Origin: Micromonospora purpureochromogenes
GTDB lineage: Bacteria > Actinomycetota > Actinomycetes > Mycobacteriales > Micromonosporaceae
NCBI RefSeq assembly: GCF_900091515.1
Contig: NZ_LT607410.1
Span: forward strand, 930,001 to 994,000
Length of the DNA: 64,000 nucleotides
Direction of reading: 5' to 3'
Shown: one piece after another, positions 27,093 through 35,655 of the stretch
Numbering within the stretch: the stretch's first letter is position 1
How the letters are laid out: each line of letters opens with the position of its first letter
The notes under the pieces: model-generated
What the model saw: only the letters and a program-made list of their open reading frames with translations
What the model was told of the DNA's origin: nothing
The model's database searches: none
Program-made: the position numbers and the translations under genes

Positions 27093-28810
27093 GCGCCGGC
27101 CTCCCCTACTCGTTCCGGTGCACCCGCCGGCAGGTCCGCGGGCAGGTCGACGATCGGGCAGCGCAACAGCTCCCCGAGCGCCTTGGCCTGCGGATCGAAC
27201 CGCGTGGAGGCGGCAACGCCCTGCCCGAGCAGCCCCCGCACCACGAAGTTGACCGCCCGCAGGTGGGGCAGCTCGTACCGCTCGACGGTCAGCGGGGCGG
27301 TCTCCGGCAGCAGTTCGGCCAGCCGCTCGACGGTGAGCCAGCCGCGCAGCCAGGCGTACGTGGCGTCGGTGCGGGCCCAGACGCCCAGGTTGGCGTCGCC
27401 GCCCTTGTCGCCGGAGCGCGCCCCGACCAGTTCGCCCAGCGGCGCCCGTCGGGTCGGGCCGGTACCCTCCGGCCGTGCCGGCGCACCGCCGGTGTCCGGT
27501 GCGACCTCCGTGGCCTGCGCGGCGGCGGTGCGGGTCGGCGGCGGGATCGGCACCCGCTCACCGCCGGGCAGCACCGCGATGTGCTCGACCGCGTCCTGCG
27601 GCACGGTGTCGGCGGTGAAGACCCCGTACGGGGTGGCGTCGCCGGGCAGCGTGGTCAGCGTGCAGCCGGGGTAGGAGGCCAGGGCCAGCTCCACCGCGGC
27701 CGCCGAGAAGGCCCGCCCGGCCCGCGCCTTGTCACCGTCGCGCAGGTGTACGTGCAGCAGCGCGCTCGCCGCCTCGGTGTCGGCCGCGTCCGGGTGGTCG
27801 GTGCGGGCCAGCGTGAACTCCAGCCCCTCCTTGCCGACCGCCTCCTCGATCTGCCCGCGCACCAGGGCCGCCTTGGCGGGGACGTCCAGTCCGCAGAGGA
27901 CGAACGTCATCGAGTTGCGGAACCCGCCGAGGTTGTTGACGCCGACCTTGAGGGTGTCCGGCGGTGGCGTGCCCCGGACGCCGGAGACGCGGACCCGGTC
28001 GGGTCCGTCCTGATGCAGCCGCACCGTGTCCAGCCGGGTCACCACGTCCGGCCCCAGGTACGCCGGGCCGCCCACCTCGTAGAGCAGTTGTGCGGTGACG
28101 GTCTCGACGGTGACCGCGCCGCCGGTGCCCGGGTGCTTGGTGAGCACCGAGGAACCGTCCGGGTGGATCTCCGCGATCGGGAAACCGGGCCGGTGGCCGC
28201 CGTCGGGCAGCTCCGTGAAGAAGCTGAAGTTGCCGCCGGTGACCTGCGCCCCGCACTCGATCAGGTGCCCGGCGACGGTCGCCCCGGCCAGCGCGTCCAG
28301 GTCGTCCCGGCCCCAGCCGAACCGGGCGATCGCCGGCCCGACGGCCAGCGAGGCGTCGGTGACCCGGCCGGTGACCACCACGTCCGCCCCGGCGTCGAGG
28401 CAGGCCGCGATGCCGAACGCGCCGAGGTAGGCGTTCGCGGTGAGCGCGTCGGGACGGGCGAGGGCGTCGCCCTCGACGTACCCGATCCGGGCGGGGAGAC
28501 CGAGCCGGTCGGCGAGCGAGCCGATCGCGGCGGCCAGGCCGGCCGGGTTGAGCCCGCCGGCGTTGGTCACGATCCGCACGCCCCGGTCCAACGCGGTGCC
28601 GAGGCAGCCTTCGAGTTGGCGGAGGAACGTCTTCGCGTATCCCAGCGCGGGGTCGCGCATCCGGTCGCGGCCGAGGATCAGCATGGTCAGCTCGGCCAGG
28701 TAGTCGCCGGTGAGCACGTCCAGCTCGCCGCCGTCGAGCATCTCCCGCCAGGCCGTGGAGCGGTCGCCGTAGAAGCCGGAGGCGTTGCCGACCCGCAGCG
28801 GCGCGCTCAT
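27089..28810 (-). CDS. AtuA-family (DUF1446) acyclic terpene utilisation protein
   Basis: 573 residues starting at ATG 28810 and overlapping the preceding stop (ATGA). The N-terminal AtuA domain (about 1-440) starts with LRVGNASGFYGDRSTAW and includes NAGGLNPAGLAAAI and TGRVTDASLAVGP. A small C-terminal domain (about 465-560, GARSGDKGGDANLGVWART) corresponds to the AtuA ferredoxin-like partner, here fused. AtuA proteins are needed for growth on citronellol and relatives in pseudomonads, but their reaction is unknown; homologues also occur in other acyl-CoA operons. The fusion and neighbours support a branched or terpenoid acyl-CoA pathway. Confidence 0.88.
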   Translation of the reverse strand: MSAPLRVGNASGFYGDRSTAWREMLDGGELDVLTGDYLAELTMLILGRDRMRDPALGYAKTFLRQLEGCLGTALDRGVRIVTNAGGLNPAGLAAAIGSLADRLGLPARIGYVEGDALARPDALTANAYLGAFGIAACLDAGADVVVTGRVTDASLAVGPAIARFGWGRDDLDALAGATVAGHLIECGAQVTGGNFSFFTELPDGGHRPGFPIAEIHPDGSSVLTKHPGTGGAVTVETVTAQLLYEVGGPAYLGPDVVTRLDTVRLHQDGPDRVRVSGVRGTPPPDTLKVGVNNLGGFRNSMTFVLCGLDVPAKAALVRGQIEEAVGKEGLEFTLARTDHPDAADTEAASALLHVHLRDGDKARAGRAFSAAAVELALASYPGCTLTTLPGDATPYGVFTADTVPQDAVEHIAVLPGGERVPIPPPTRTAAAQATEVAPDTGGAPARPEGTGPTRRAPLGELVGARSGDKGGDANLGVWARTDATYAWLRGWLTVERLAELLPETAPLTVERYELPHLRAVNFVVRGLLGQGVAASTRFDPQAKALGELLRCPIVDLPADLPAGAPERVGEAGA

Positions 28811-29610
28811 GCCGGGGCTCCGGCGCCGCTCGCCGCGCGCGGCTCCCGGCCGGTGCCGGGCGGCCCGGCGAAGGCCTGGGCCACGTCCAGCCACTCGTCG
28901 GCGGTGGCGCCGGTGGCGGTCAGGGCCAGGTCGGCGCGGTGCCGGCGCTGGGTGACCAGCAGGCAGAAGTCGAGCGCCGGGCCGGTGACCCGGTCCGCCG
29001 CGTCCGCCGGCCCGAAGGCCCAGGTGTCACCGTCGGGCGCGGTCAGTTCGACCCGGACCGGGGCCGTGGGCAGCGCCCGGCCGTGGGCGGCGAAGCCGTG
29101 CCCGAGGGTACGGAAGCCGAGGTGGGCGACGTGCCGCAGCCGGTCGGTCGGGGCCCGGGTGACGCCCAGCGCGTCGGCCACGTCCTCGCCGTGCGCCCAG
29201 GTCTCCATGATCCGCGCGGTGGCCATCGAGGCGGGCGACATCCGGGTGCCGTACCAGGGCAGCTTGTCTCCCGCGGGGACGGCGGTGAGGGCGTCGATGA
29301 GCGCGGCCCGGCCGGCACGCCAGCGGGCGAGCAGCTCGGCCGGCGGGGCCAGGAACTGCTCCGCGCCGTCGTCGACGAGCCGGCTGACGTCCGGCGCCGA
29401 GGTGACCGAGGCGTAGAAGGCGTCGACGTCGGTGGCGGCGAGCCGGGCCATCTCGTCGGTCCAGGCGAGGTGGGCGATCTGGTGACCGACCGTCCACCCG
29501 GGAGCGGGGGTCGGCCGCGTCCAGGCCTGCGGGGGCAGCGGCGCGACGAGGGCGTCGAGCTGCTCGGACTCGGCGGCCAGATCCGCGAGCAGTGCTGTCA
29601 GGTCGACCAT
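28807..29610 (-). CDS. TIGR03084-family DinB-like metal-binding protein
   Basis: 267 residues from ATG 29610, which follows GGAGG by 4 nt. The N-terminal half is a DinB/mycothiol-dependent isomerase-like four-helix bundle with the metal-binding HQIAHLAWTDE (about 50) and WAHGEDVADALG (about 140). The C-terminal part is SCP2-like beta/alpha. Proteins of this subgroup occur next to AtuA and acyl-CoA carboxylase genes in actinobacteria, so a thiol-dependent step in the same pathway is inferred. Stop and next start overlap. A long Pro/Ala tail closes the protein. Confidence 0.82.
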   Translation of the reverse strand: MVDLTALLADLAAESEQLDALVAPLPPQAWTRPTPAPGWTVGHQIAHLAWTDEMARLAATDVDAFYASVTSAPDVSRLVDDGAEQFLAPPAELLARWRAGRAALIDALTAVPAGDKLPWYGTRMSPASMATARIMETWAHGEDVADALGVTRAPTDRLRHVAHLGFRTLGHGFAAHGRALPTAPVRVELTAPDGDTWAFGPADAADRVTGPALDFCLLVTQRRHRADLALTATGATADEWLDVAQAFAGPPGTGREPRAASGAGAPA

Positions 29611-29650
29611 GTTGCCTCCGGGCGGGGTGTGCCGGTCAGGACGGACGGGG

Positions 29651-30316
29651 TCACTGCCTGTCGCGCTCAAGCCCCGCCCCGGCCGGCATGGCGCGCTCCG
29701 CTGGGCCGGCGTCGGGCGTGAGCAGGGCGGCGAGCTGGCGTTTCCAGGTGTGCAGCAGGGCGGTACGGCGGGCCGAGTCGTCATTGAGCAGGTTGGCCAC
29801 GCCCAGCCCGCGGAGCAGGTCGAGGGTGGCCTGCACGGCCTCCCGTACGCCGGGGCGGCGCTCGTCGACGCCGAGCAGCGCCACGGTCAGCCGGTGCATC
29901 TCCCGGCCGACCCGGGCCTCCAGCGGCACCAGGGCGCGGCGCAGCTCGGCGTCGGTGCGGGCGGCGACCCAGAGCTCCAGCGCGGCGACGAAGAGCGGCC
30001 CGGTGAAGGCCACGCCGAGCAGGTCGACCACCCGGTCGAGCCGCTGCGGCCCGGCCGGCAGGGCCTCCGCCTCGGTGCGCAGCTCCGCCGCCCGCCGGTC
30101 GGCGAGGTGCGCGACGGCGGCGGTCACCAGGGCCGCCTTGGTCGGGTAGTGGTGCAGCTGCGCGCCGCGCGAGACGCCGGCCCGGGCCGCGACCACCGTG
30201 GTGGTGGTGCCGGACCAGCCGTACTCCACCAGGCAGTCGACGGTCGCCTCCAGCAGCCGGGCCTGGGTGGCGCGGCTGCGCTCCTGCTGAGGGACGCGCG
30301 TCGATGCGGTGGGCAC
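29651..30316 (-). CDS. TetR-family transcriptional regulator
   Basis: 221 residues from GTG 30316 (an in-frame TTG at 30343 would add nine residues). The helix-turn-helix covers about 15-60, with TVVAARAGVSRGAQLHHYPTK as the recognition part. The rest is a helical ligand-binding domain of about 150 residues rich in Leu and Arg. It lies 40 bp upstream of the acyl-CoA operon on the same strand and most likely represses it, with an acyl-CoA or precursor as inducer. A small palindrome upstream may be its operator. Confidence 0.88.
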   Translation of the reverse strand: MPTASTRVPQQERSRATQARLLEATVDCLVEYGWSGTTTTVVAARAGVSRGAQLHHYPTKAALVTAAVAHLADRRAAELRTEAEALPAGPQRLDRVVDLLGVAFTGPLFVAALELWVAARTDAELRRALVPLEARVGREMHRLTVALLGVDERRPGVREAVQATLDLLRGLGVANLLNDDSARRTALLHTWKRQLAALLTPDAGPAERAMPAGAGLERDRQ

Positions 30317-30345
30317 GGGGACAGCGTGCCGCCCCCGAAACAAAC

Positions 30346-30359
30346 AGTCAAGCCTGACT
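30346..30359. promoter_or_regulatory. Possible TetR operator
   Basis: AGTCA-AGCC-TGACT, 5-bp perfect arms, located 30 bp upstream of the regulator GTG and within an AT-richer patch (ACAAACAGTCAAGCCTGACT). It is consistent with autoregulation, but the arms are short. Confidence 0.4.
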
Positions 30360-30407
30360 TTTTCTAGTCTCTGTCTGTCCGGCCCTCTGCGGGGGTGGTG
30401 TGGCGAC

Positions 30408-30469
30408 CCTTTCGAGCTGATGACGTGGGCGGATCGCCGCCGAGTCGTTCACGTCATCAGCTCGAAAGG
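30408..30469. repeat. Intergenic inverted repeat, 19-bp arms
   Basis: CCTTTCGAGCTGATGACGT (30408-30426) and its perfect complement ACGTCATCAGCTCGAAAGG (30451-30469), with a loop that contains GGCGGATCGCCGCC. It lies between a gene end (30490) and the TetR control region. Confidence 0.85.
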
Positions 30470-30489
30470 ATCCGCGTGCTCGGCGGTGG

Positions 30490-31233
30490 TCAGCGACCGT
30501 CCCGGGGGCCGAAGACGGTGAGCGCGTCGGCGTCGCTGTGCCGGGAGCGCAGGTACTCGTCGGCCCACTCGGCGGCTTCGGGGAAACCCGACTCGGCGGC
30601 GACCCGGACGCAGGCGGCATCCACGTCGAACGGGGTGCGGCGTAGTTGCACGCCCGGTCCGAGCAGGGCCCACCACGCCCCGGCGCCGCCGTACGGCATC
30701 CCGATGCTGCCCGGGTTGACCACCAGCCGCCGGTCGGCCAGGCGGGTGAACGGCATGTGGGTGTGCCCGCAGACGATCGTGCCCACCTCGGCCGGCACCC
30801 CGGCGAGCACCTCCGCCCAGCGGTCCATCCGGGAGTCCACCAGCACCACCTCCTCGTCGTCGCGGGGCGTGGCGTGGCAGAAGAGCACCGGACCGAGGCC
30901 GGCCACCTCCAGGGTCACCGTCAGCGGCAGCGCCGCCAGCCGGGCCGCCTGATCGTCCCGGAGCTGCTGGGCGGCCCAGTTCGAGACCGCGATGGGAGAG
31001 CTGCGACCGGCCCGCGCCTCGACCAGCTCGCGGTCGGCGTTGCCGCCGACCCAACAGGCTCGGTCGCCGAGGTCGGCGAGCAGGTCCAGCACCTCGACCG
31101 GCTGCGGTCCGGCGGCGATGTCACCGGTGAGCACGATCAGGTCGGCGGCGGCCACGTCCGGCTCGGCCAGCACGGCCTCCAGCGCGGGCAGCGCACCATG
31201 GATGTCGGAGAGGACGGCTACGCGTTCGAGCAT
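30490..31233 (-). CDS. Metallophosphoesterase (YfcE/MJ0936-like)
   Basis: 247 residues from ATG 31233. Full set of phosphoesterase motifs: LSDIHG at about 8-13, TGD near 37, GGNADRE near 63, FCHATPRDDEEV near 118 and CGHTHMPF near 160. The layout matches small cytosolic phosphodiesterases of the YfcE class, which have weak activity against many phosphodiesters. The C-terminal 60 residues after NPGSIGMPYG are variable. It lies downstream of the crp gene on the same strand. The substrate is unknown; a cyclic nucleotide would be attractive next to crp but is only a guess. Confidence 0.87.
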   Translation of the reverse strand: MLERVAVLSDIHGALPALEAVLAEPDVAAADLIVLTGDIAAGPQPVEVLDLLADLGDRACWVGGNADRELVEARAGRSSPIAVSNWAAQQLRDDQAARLAALPLTVTLEVAGLGPVLFCHATPRDDEEVVLVDSRMDRWAEVLAGVPAEVGTIVCGHTHMPFTRLADRRLVVNPGSIGMPYGGAGAWWALLGPGVQLRRTPFDVDAACVRVAAESGFPEAAEWADEYLRSRHSDADALTVFGPRDGR

Positions 31234-31302
31234 GCGCCCACCGTGCCGGGCGGCCGCCACGATGTCGAGGAATTCTGCGCCCGGCAGAGAGACCCCCGGA
31301 CA

Positions 31303-31346
31303 CGACGAGGCCAGGGACACCTGGGATGGCCCTGGCCTGGTCGTCG
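31303..31346 (-). terminator. Hairpin downstream of crp
   Basis: Core stem GGCCAGGG (31309-31316) with CCCTGGCC (31330-31337); flanking CGACGA and TCGTCG can extend it across a 3-nt bulge. It follows the crp stop by about 15 bp. Confidence 0.5.
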
Positions 31347-31352
31347 ATCGGG

Positions 31353-32030
31353 TCAGACCCGCGCGCGGCGGGCCAGACGCTCCGGGTCGAGGATGATGAT
31401 GCTCTTGCCGTCCAGCCGCAGCCAGCCCCGCGAGGCGAAGTCGGCCAGCGCCTTGTTGACGGTCTCCCGGGAGGCGCCGACGAGCTGGGCGATCTCCTCC
31501 TGGGTGAGGTCGTGGGTCACCCGCAGGACGCCGCCGTCACGGGTGCCGAAGCGGCCGGCCATCTGGAGCAGGTTCTTGGCGACCCGGCCCGGCACGTCGG
31601 TGAAGATCAGGTCGGCCAGCGAGTCGTTGGTCCGGCGGAGCCGGCGGGCCAGCACCCGCAGCAGCTGCTCGGCGATCTCGGGCCGGTTGTTCAGCCACGG
31701 CCGCAGCGCCTGCTTGCGCAGCCGCACCAGCCGGGTGTCGGTGACCGCGGTGGCCGTGGCCGTACGCGGACCGGGGTCGAAGAGCGACAGCTCACCGACC
31801 ATGTCCGACGGGCCCATGACGGCGATCAGGTTCTGCCGGCCGTCGGCCGCCCGACGCCCCACCTTGATCTTGCCGGACAGGAGGATGTAGAGACTGTCGC
31901 CGGGCTCGCCCTCGTTGAACACGATCTCGCCCTTGCGGACGTCGATCGTCTCCATCTCCTTGGCGAGCGCCTCGGCAGCCTCCGGGTCGACACCCTGGAA
32001 GATCCCGCTGCGGGCCAGTACCTCGTCCAT
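31353..32030 (-). CDS. crp: Crp/Fnr-family cAMP receptor-type regulator
   Basis: 225 residues, highly similar in pattern to the actinobacterial Crp/Cmr protein (Rv3676, SCO3571 as recalled). The cyclic nucleotide domain (about 1-120) contains [17 protein letters not shown] and [19 protein letters not shown], the phosphate-binding cassette with Glu and Arg preserved. The C-terminal winged helix has [20 protein letters not shown] as helix-turn-helix near 170-190. GGAGGTG precedes ATG 32030. It is expected to bind cAMP and regulate metabolism and germination or development. Divergent from cbiZ. Confidence 0.92.
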   Translation of the reverse strand: MDEVLARSGIFQGVDPEAAEALAKEMETIDVRKGEIVFNEGEPGDSLYILLSGKIKVGRRAADGRQNLIAVMGPSDMVGELSLFDPGPRTATATAVTDTRLVRLRKQALRPWLNNRPEIAEQLLRVLARRLRRTNDSLADLIFTDVPGRVAKNLLQMAGRFGTRDGGVLRVTHDLTQEEIAQLVGASRETVNKALADFASRGWLRLDGKSIIILDPERLARRARV

Positions 32031-32172
32031 CGCGCACCTCCGGTTGCGCGCCGCCGTCCGTCGGCCGGGTCCGCCGTCCGCTTATCCCTCGCGCGCCGAC
32101 AAGTCTAGGCGCACGCGAGCACGAATCAGAGGCGCACCCCTGGAATCCTGATCCTTGGACTTAACCTTCCCG

Positions 32173-32184
32173 CCCTGATCAGGG
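32173..32184. promoter_or_regulatory. 12-bp palindrome between crp and cbiZ
   Basis: CCCTGATCAGGG is a perfect palindrome in the 213-bp divergent region, 60 bp from the cbiZ start and 143 bp from the crp start. It may be a regulator site. I found no TGTGA-N6-TCACA Crp box here. Confidence 0.35.
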
Positions 32185-32243
32185 GCTAGTATCGCGCGGC
32201 CGTGTCCGGGTGGTGACCGGGCGTCGCCGTCGATGGCCGTAGG

Positions 32244-32915
32244 GTGACGGACGTGCTGAGCGACCCCGCCCTGACCAGCCGTCCCGAGGACGGCCGGGAC
32301 ATCCCGCTGCTGGTGTGGCGCGCCGGGGCGCCCCTGCGGGCGGTCAGCTCCGGCCCGCTCGGTGGCGGGATCGGCGTCCGGAACTGGGTGCTGAACGCGA
32401 CCGTGCCGATGTCGTACCGCCGGGACGACCCGGCCGCCCACCTGGCCGCGCTGGCCGGCGGCCTCGGCCTGGCCGGCCCCGGGGTGGGCCTGCTCACCGG
32501 GGTGGACGTCGCCGAGGTGGTGGCCCGGGTCGACACCGGCGTGCGGGCCTGGGCGACGGTCGGGCTGGGCACGCCGGTCTGGGCCGCCGCGCCGGCCCCG
32601 GCGACGCCGGCCCAGCGGGTGGGCACGGTCAACATCGTCGTGTACGTCCCGGCGGCGCTCGGCGACGCCGCGCTGGTCAACGCCATCGCCACGGCCACCG
32701 AGGCGAAGGCCCAGGCGATCTGGGAGCTTGGCCTGCCCGCCACCGGTACGCCCACCGACGCGGTCACCGTGCTCTGCCCGGCCGACGGCCCCGCCGAGCC
32801 CTACGGCGGCCCCCGGTCCACCTGGGGCGCCCCGCTGGCCCGGGCCGTGCACGCCGCCGTCCGGGACGGCGGGGCGGTGCCCTGCGTGCCCTGGTCCGAC
32901 CGGCGGGCGGGATGA
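32244..32915 (+). CDS. cbiZ: Adenosylcobinamide amidohydrolase (CbiZ family)
   Basis: 223 residues from GTG 32244 (GTG 32253 is an alternative). The CbiZ signature is visible: SSGPLGGGIGVRNWVLNATV near 36-55, GLLTGVDV near 83 and VGTVNIVVYVP near 127-137. CbiZ cleaves adenosylcobinamide to adenosylcobyric acid, which allows salvage of incomplete corrinoids for vitamin B12. No other cobalamin gene lies nearby and no B12 riboswitch is apparent upstream, so it stands alone next to crp. The next gene, for a CapA lipoprotein, begins 57 bp later. Confidence 0.85.
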   Translation: MTDVLSDPALTSRPEDGRDIPLLVWRAGAPLRAVSSGPLGGGIGVRNWVLNATVPMSYRRDDPAAHLAALAGGLGLAGPGVGLLTGVDVAEVVARVDTGVRAWATVGLGTPVWAAAPAPATPAQRVGTVNIVVYVPAALGDAALVNAIATATEAKAQAIWELGLPATGTPTDAVTVLCPADGPAEPYGGPRSTWGAPLARAVHAAVRDGGAVPCVPWSDRRAG

Positions 32916-32971
32916 ACTTCGGTCCGAAAGGCCATCGTCGGGCCGTTACCTACCCGGTAGGGTCGCCAGCG

Positions 32972-34129
32972 ATGTCCGCTCCCGCGTCTGCCAGGACCCG
33001 CCGCCGTGCCGCACTCGCCGTCGGCGCGGTCCTCGCTGTGCTGCTCAGCGCCGGCTGCGGCACGTCGGACGACGACGCCGCGCCGGTCTGGCAGCGCGGC
33101 GGCGGCGGGGGCGCCACCGGTGCACCGGTCCCGTCCGGCGGCGCCTCGGAGCCGGCCGGCGAGGCCGTCTCGCTCTCGGCGACCGGCGACATCATCATGG
33201 GCAACGCCCCCTCCCGGCTCCCCGCCAACGGCGGGCGGGGCTTCTTCGACGAGATCTCCGACGCGCTCGACGCCGACCTGGTGATGGGCAACCTGGAGGA
33301 GCCGCTGACCGAGGACACCGGCACCGGCAAGTGCGGGGCCAACGCCACCGCCTGCTTCCAGTTCCGGGCCCCGCCCAGCTACGCCGCCCACCTCTCCGAC
33401 GCCGGCTTCGAGCTGCTCAACCAGGCCAACAACCACGGCTACGACTACGGCCCACAGGGGTACGCGAACACCCAGAAGGCGCTGGAGAAGCAGGGCCTCA
33501 AGCACACCGGCGCGCCGGACCAGATCACCGTGGTGGAGGTCAAGGGCGTCAAGATCGCGGTGGCCGGCTTCTCGTCGTACCCCTGGTCGAACAGCCTGAC
33601 CGACATCGACGCCGCGACGGCGGTCGTCGAGAAGGCCGCCACCATGGCCGATCTCGTGGTGGTGCAGGTGCACATGGGTGCCGAGGGGGCCGACCGGACC
33701 AAGGTCAAGCCGGGCACCGAGCTGTTCTACGGCGAGAACCGGGGCGACCCGGTGAAGTTCTCCCACGCCATGATCGATGCCGGGGCGGACCTGATCGTCG
33801 GGCACGGCCCGCACGTGCTGCGCGGCATGGAGTTCTACCAGGGCCGGCTGATCGCCTACAGCCTGGGCAACTTCGCCGGCGGCGGCCGGTCGCTCAACCC
33901 GAGCGGGCGGCTCGGCTGGGGCGGGGTGCTCAAGGTGTCGCTCAAGCCGGACGGCAGCTTCGCCGGCGGCTCCTTCACCTCCACCCGGATGAACTCCGTC
34001 GGCAAGCCGACCATGGACTCCGCCGACCAGGGCCTCGGGCTGGTCAAGCAGCTCAGCCGGGCCGACTTCCCGCGTACCGGGGCCCGGTTCGACGCGGAGG
34101 GCAGGATCGGCGCGCCGCAGGCCGGCTGA
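32972..34129 (+). CDS. CapA/PgsA-family lipoprotein
   Basis: 385 residues. The leader RRRAALAVGAVLAVLLSAGC ends in a lipobox with the modified Cys near residue 28, and a Gly/Ser/Pro linker follows. The CapA domain (about 70-340) shows SLSATGDIIMGN, VMGNLEEPLT, LLNQANNHGYDYG and LIVGHGPHVLRG, the metallophosphoesterase-like motifs of the poly-gamma-glutamate synthesis protein family. The bacterial role is uncertain; no capB/capC lies nearby, so polyglutamate capsule synthesis is unlikely from this locus alone. It may act as a surface phosphodiesterase. Confidence 0.88.
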   Translation: MSAPASARTRRRAALAVGAVLAVLLSAGCGTSDDDAAPVWQRGGGGGATGAPVPSGGASEPAGEAVSLSATGDIIMGNAPSRLPANGGRGFFDEISDALDADLVMGNLEEPLTEDTGTGKCGANATACFQFRAPPSYAAHLSDAGFELLNQANNHGYDYGPQGYANTQKALEKQGLKHTGAPDQITVVEVKGVKIAVAGFSSYPWSNSLTDIDAATAVVEKAATMADLVVVQVHMGAEGADRTKVKPGTELFYGENRGDPVKFSHAMIDAGADLIVGHGPHVLRGMEFYQGRLIAYSLGNFAGGGRSLNPSGRLGWGGVLKVSLKPDGSFAGGSFTSTRMNSVGKPTMDSADQGLGLVKQLSRADFPRTGARFDAEGRIGAPQAG

Positions 34130-34180
34130 GCCGGGCGTGGGCCCGGCGGGTGGTCGTCCCGGCGACGTAGGCTGGCCGGC

Positions 34181-34960
34181 GTGACCATCAGCTCCACCGA
34201 GACGGACCTCGGCCGGACCCGGCGCGCCCGGCGGATCGGCCGGGCGCTGACCGAGGCGCACCCCGACGCGCACTGTGAACTCGACCACTCCAACGCGTTG
34301 GAGCTGGCCGTCGCCACCATCCTCTCCGCGCAGTGCACCGACAAGAAGGTCAACGAGGTCACCCCGAAGCTCTTCGTGCGCTACCCGACGGCGGCCGACT
34401 ACGCCGGGGCCGACCGGGCGGAACTGGAGGAGCTGATCCGGCCGACCGGCTTCTACCGCAACAAGACCGACTCGCTGATCAAGCTGGGTCAGGCCCTGGT
34501 CGAGCGGTACGACGGCAGGGTCCCCGGCAGGCTGGCCGACCTGGTGACGCTGCCCGGGATCGGCCGCAAGACCGCCAACGTCATCCTCGGCAACGCCTTC
34601 GACGTCCCGGGGATCACCGTCGACACCCACTTCCAGCGGCTCGTGCAGCGCTGGAAGCTGACCGCGCAGACCGACCCGGTGAAGATCGAGCACGAGATCG
34701 GCGCGCTCTTCCCCAAGCGCGAGTGGACCATGCTCTCGCACCGGATCATCTTCCACGGCCGGCGGGTCTGCCACGCCCGCAAGCCGGCCTGCGGGGCCTG
34801 CACGCTGGCGAAGCTCTGCCCGTCGTACGGGACCGGCCCGACCGAGCCGGCCGCCGCCGCGAAGCTGCTCAAGGGCCCCCGGGCCCGGGACCTCGCGGCC
34901 GCCGCCGGGGTCGACCCCGAGCTGGTGCCGCGGCAGGCCGTCGCCGCGGAGGTGCCGTGA
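34181..34960 (+). CDS. nth: Endonuclease III
   Basis: 259 residues from GTG 34181. DNA glycosylase/AP lyase of base excision repair that removes oxidised pyrimidines. The helix-hairpin-helix [11 protein letters not shown] contains catalytic Lys130, VDTHF gives Asp148, and the iron-sulfur loop C197-x6-C204-x2-C207-x5-C213 is complete. The last 45 residues form an Ala-rich extension. The stop overlaps the GTG of the thioredoxin-like gene (GTGA). The order nth, thioredoxin-like, NUDIX, marP is conserved with mycobacteria (Rv3674c-Rv3671c as recalled). Confidence 0.95.
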   Translation: MTISSTETDLGRTRRARRIGRALTEAHPDAHCELDHSNALELAVATILSAQCTDKKVNEVTPKLFVRYPTAADYAGADRAELEELIRPTGFYRNKTDSLIKLGQALVERYDGRVPGRLADLVTLPGIGRKTANVILGNAFDVPGITVDTHFQRLVQRWKLTAQTDPVKIEHEIGALFPKREWTMLSHRIIFHGRRVCHARKPACGACTLAKLCPSYGTGPTEPAAAAKLLKGPRARDLAAAAGVDPELVPRQAVAAEVP

Positions 34961-35655
34961 ACCGTCGGCTGGCTGCCCTGCTCGTCCCCGCGCTGCTGGC
35001 CGTCGCCGGCTGCACCGCCACCGGTCAGGGCAGCGCCACCACCCCCACCGCCCGAGCCGAACGCCCCTCGCCGTTCGCCGACTGCGCGACGCTCACCCGC
35101 CCGCCGGCCACGATCGGTGACGCCACGCCTGGCGCTGCCGCGACCGGCACCGCGACGCCGGGCGCCGCCGCGACCGCCACTGCCACGCTCGATGCGGCCG
35201 CGCCGGCCGCCACCGGGACGGGGGGTGCCGGGCCGGTGCTGCCGGGCCTGATCCTCTCCTGCTTCACCGGCGGCACGCCGGTGGCGCTGCGGGACGTCCG
35301 GGGCCCCGCCGTGGTCAACGTCTGGGCCTCCTGGTGCCCGCCCTGCCGCAAGGAGCTGCCCGCCTTCCAGCGGCTCAGTGAGCAGACGGCCGGCCGGCTC
35401 CAGGTGATCGGCGTCAACAGCCGGGACACCCGCAGCGCCGCCCAGTCCATCGGCGAGGACTACGGCATCCGCTTCCCGATGCTGTTCGACCAGGGCGAGG
35501 CGCTGCAACGGGAGCTGGGGCGCAACGCCCTCCCACTGACCATCCTCGTCGACGCCCAGGGCCGGGTACGCCACACCGACGCCACCGGCGCCCTCGACCA
35601 CGCCCGGCTCGCCGCGCTGGTCCGGCAGCACCTCGGCGTGCAGGTGTCCCGATGA
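34957..35655 (+). CDS. TlpA/ResA-like thioredoxin-fold lipoprotein
   Basis: 232 residues from a GTG overlapping the nth stop. The leader [15 protein letters not shown] ends in a lipobox with Cys near residue 19. A low-complexity Ala/Thr/Pro stretch with two near-identical 10-residue units ([10 protein letters not shown] and [10 protein letters not shown]) spans about 53-85. The thioredoxin domain then has [19 protein letters not shown], active-site CxxC near 128-131, and a cis-Pro loop [13 protein letters not shown]. It likely reduces or oxidises thiols of exported proteins on the outer membrane face. Its stop overlaps an ATG that opens the repeat at 35652. Confidence 0.9.
   Translation: MNRRLAALLVPALLAVAGCTATGQGSATTPTARAERPSPFADCATLTRPPATIGDATPGAAATGTATPGAAATATATLDAAAPAATGTGGAGPVLPGLILSCFTGGTPVALRDVRGPAVVNVWASWCPPCRKELPAFQRLSEQTAGRLQVIGVNSRDTRSAAQSIGEDYGIRFPMLFDQGEALQRELGRNALPLTILVDAQGRVRHTDATGALDHARLAALVRQHLGVQVSR

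Noticed and set aside
32031..32243. Cobalamin riboswitch before cbiZ
   Set aside because: No B12-box-like sequence or multi-stem architecture could be recognised; the region has only a 12-bp palindrome.
32972..34129. Poly-gamma-glutamate capsule locus
   Set aside because: CapA-like protein alone, with no CapB or CapC neighbours.
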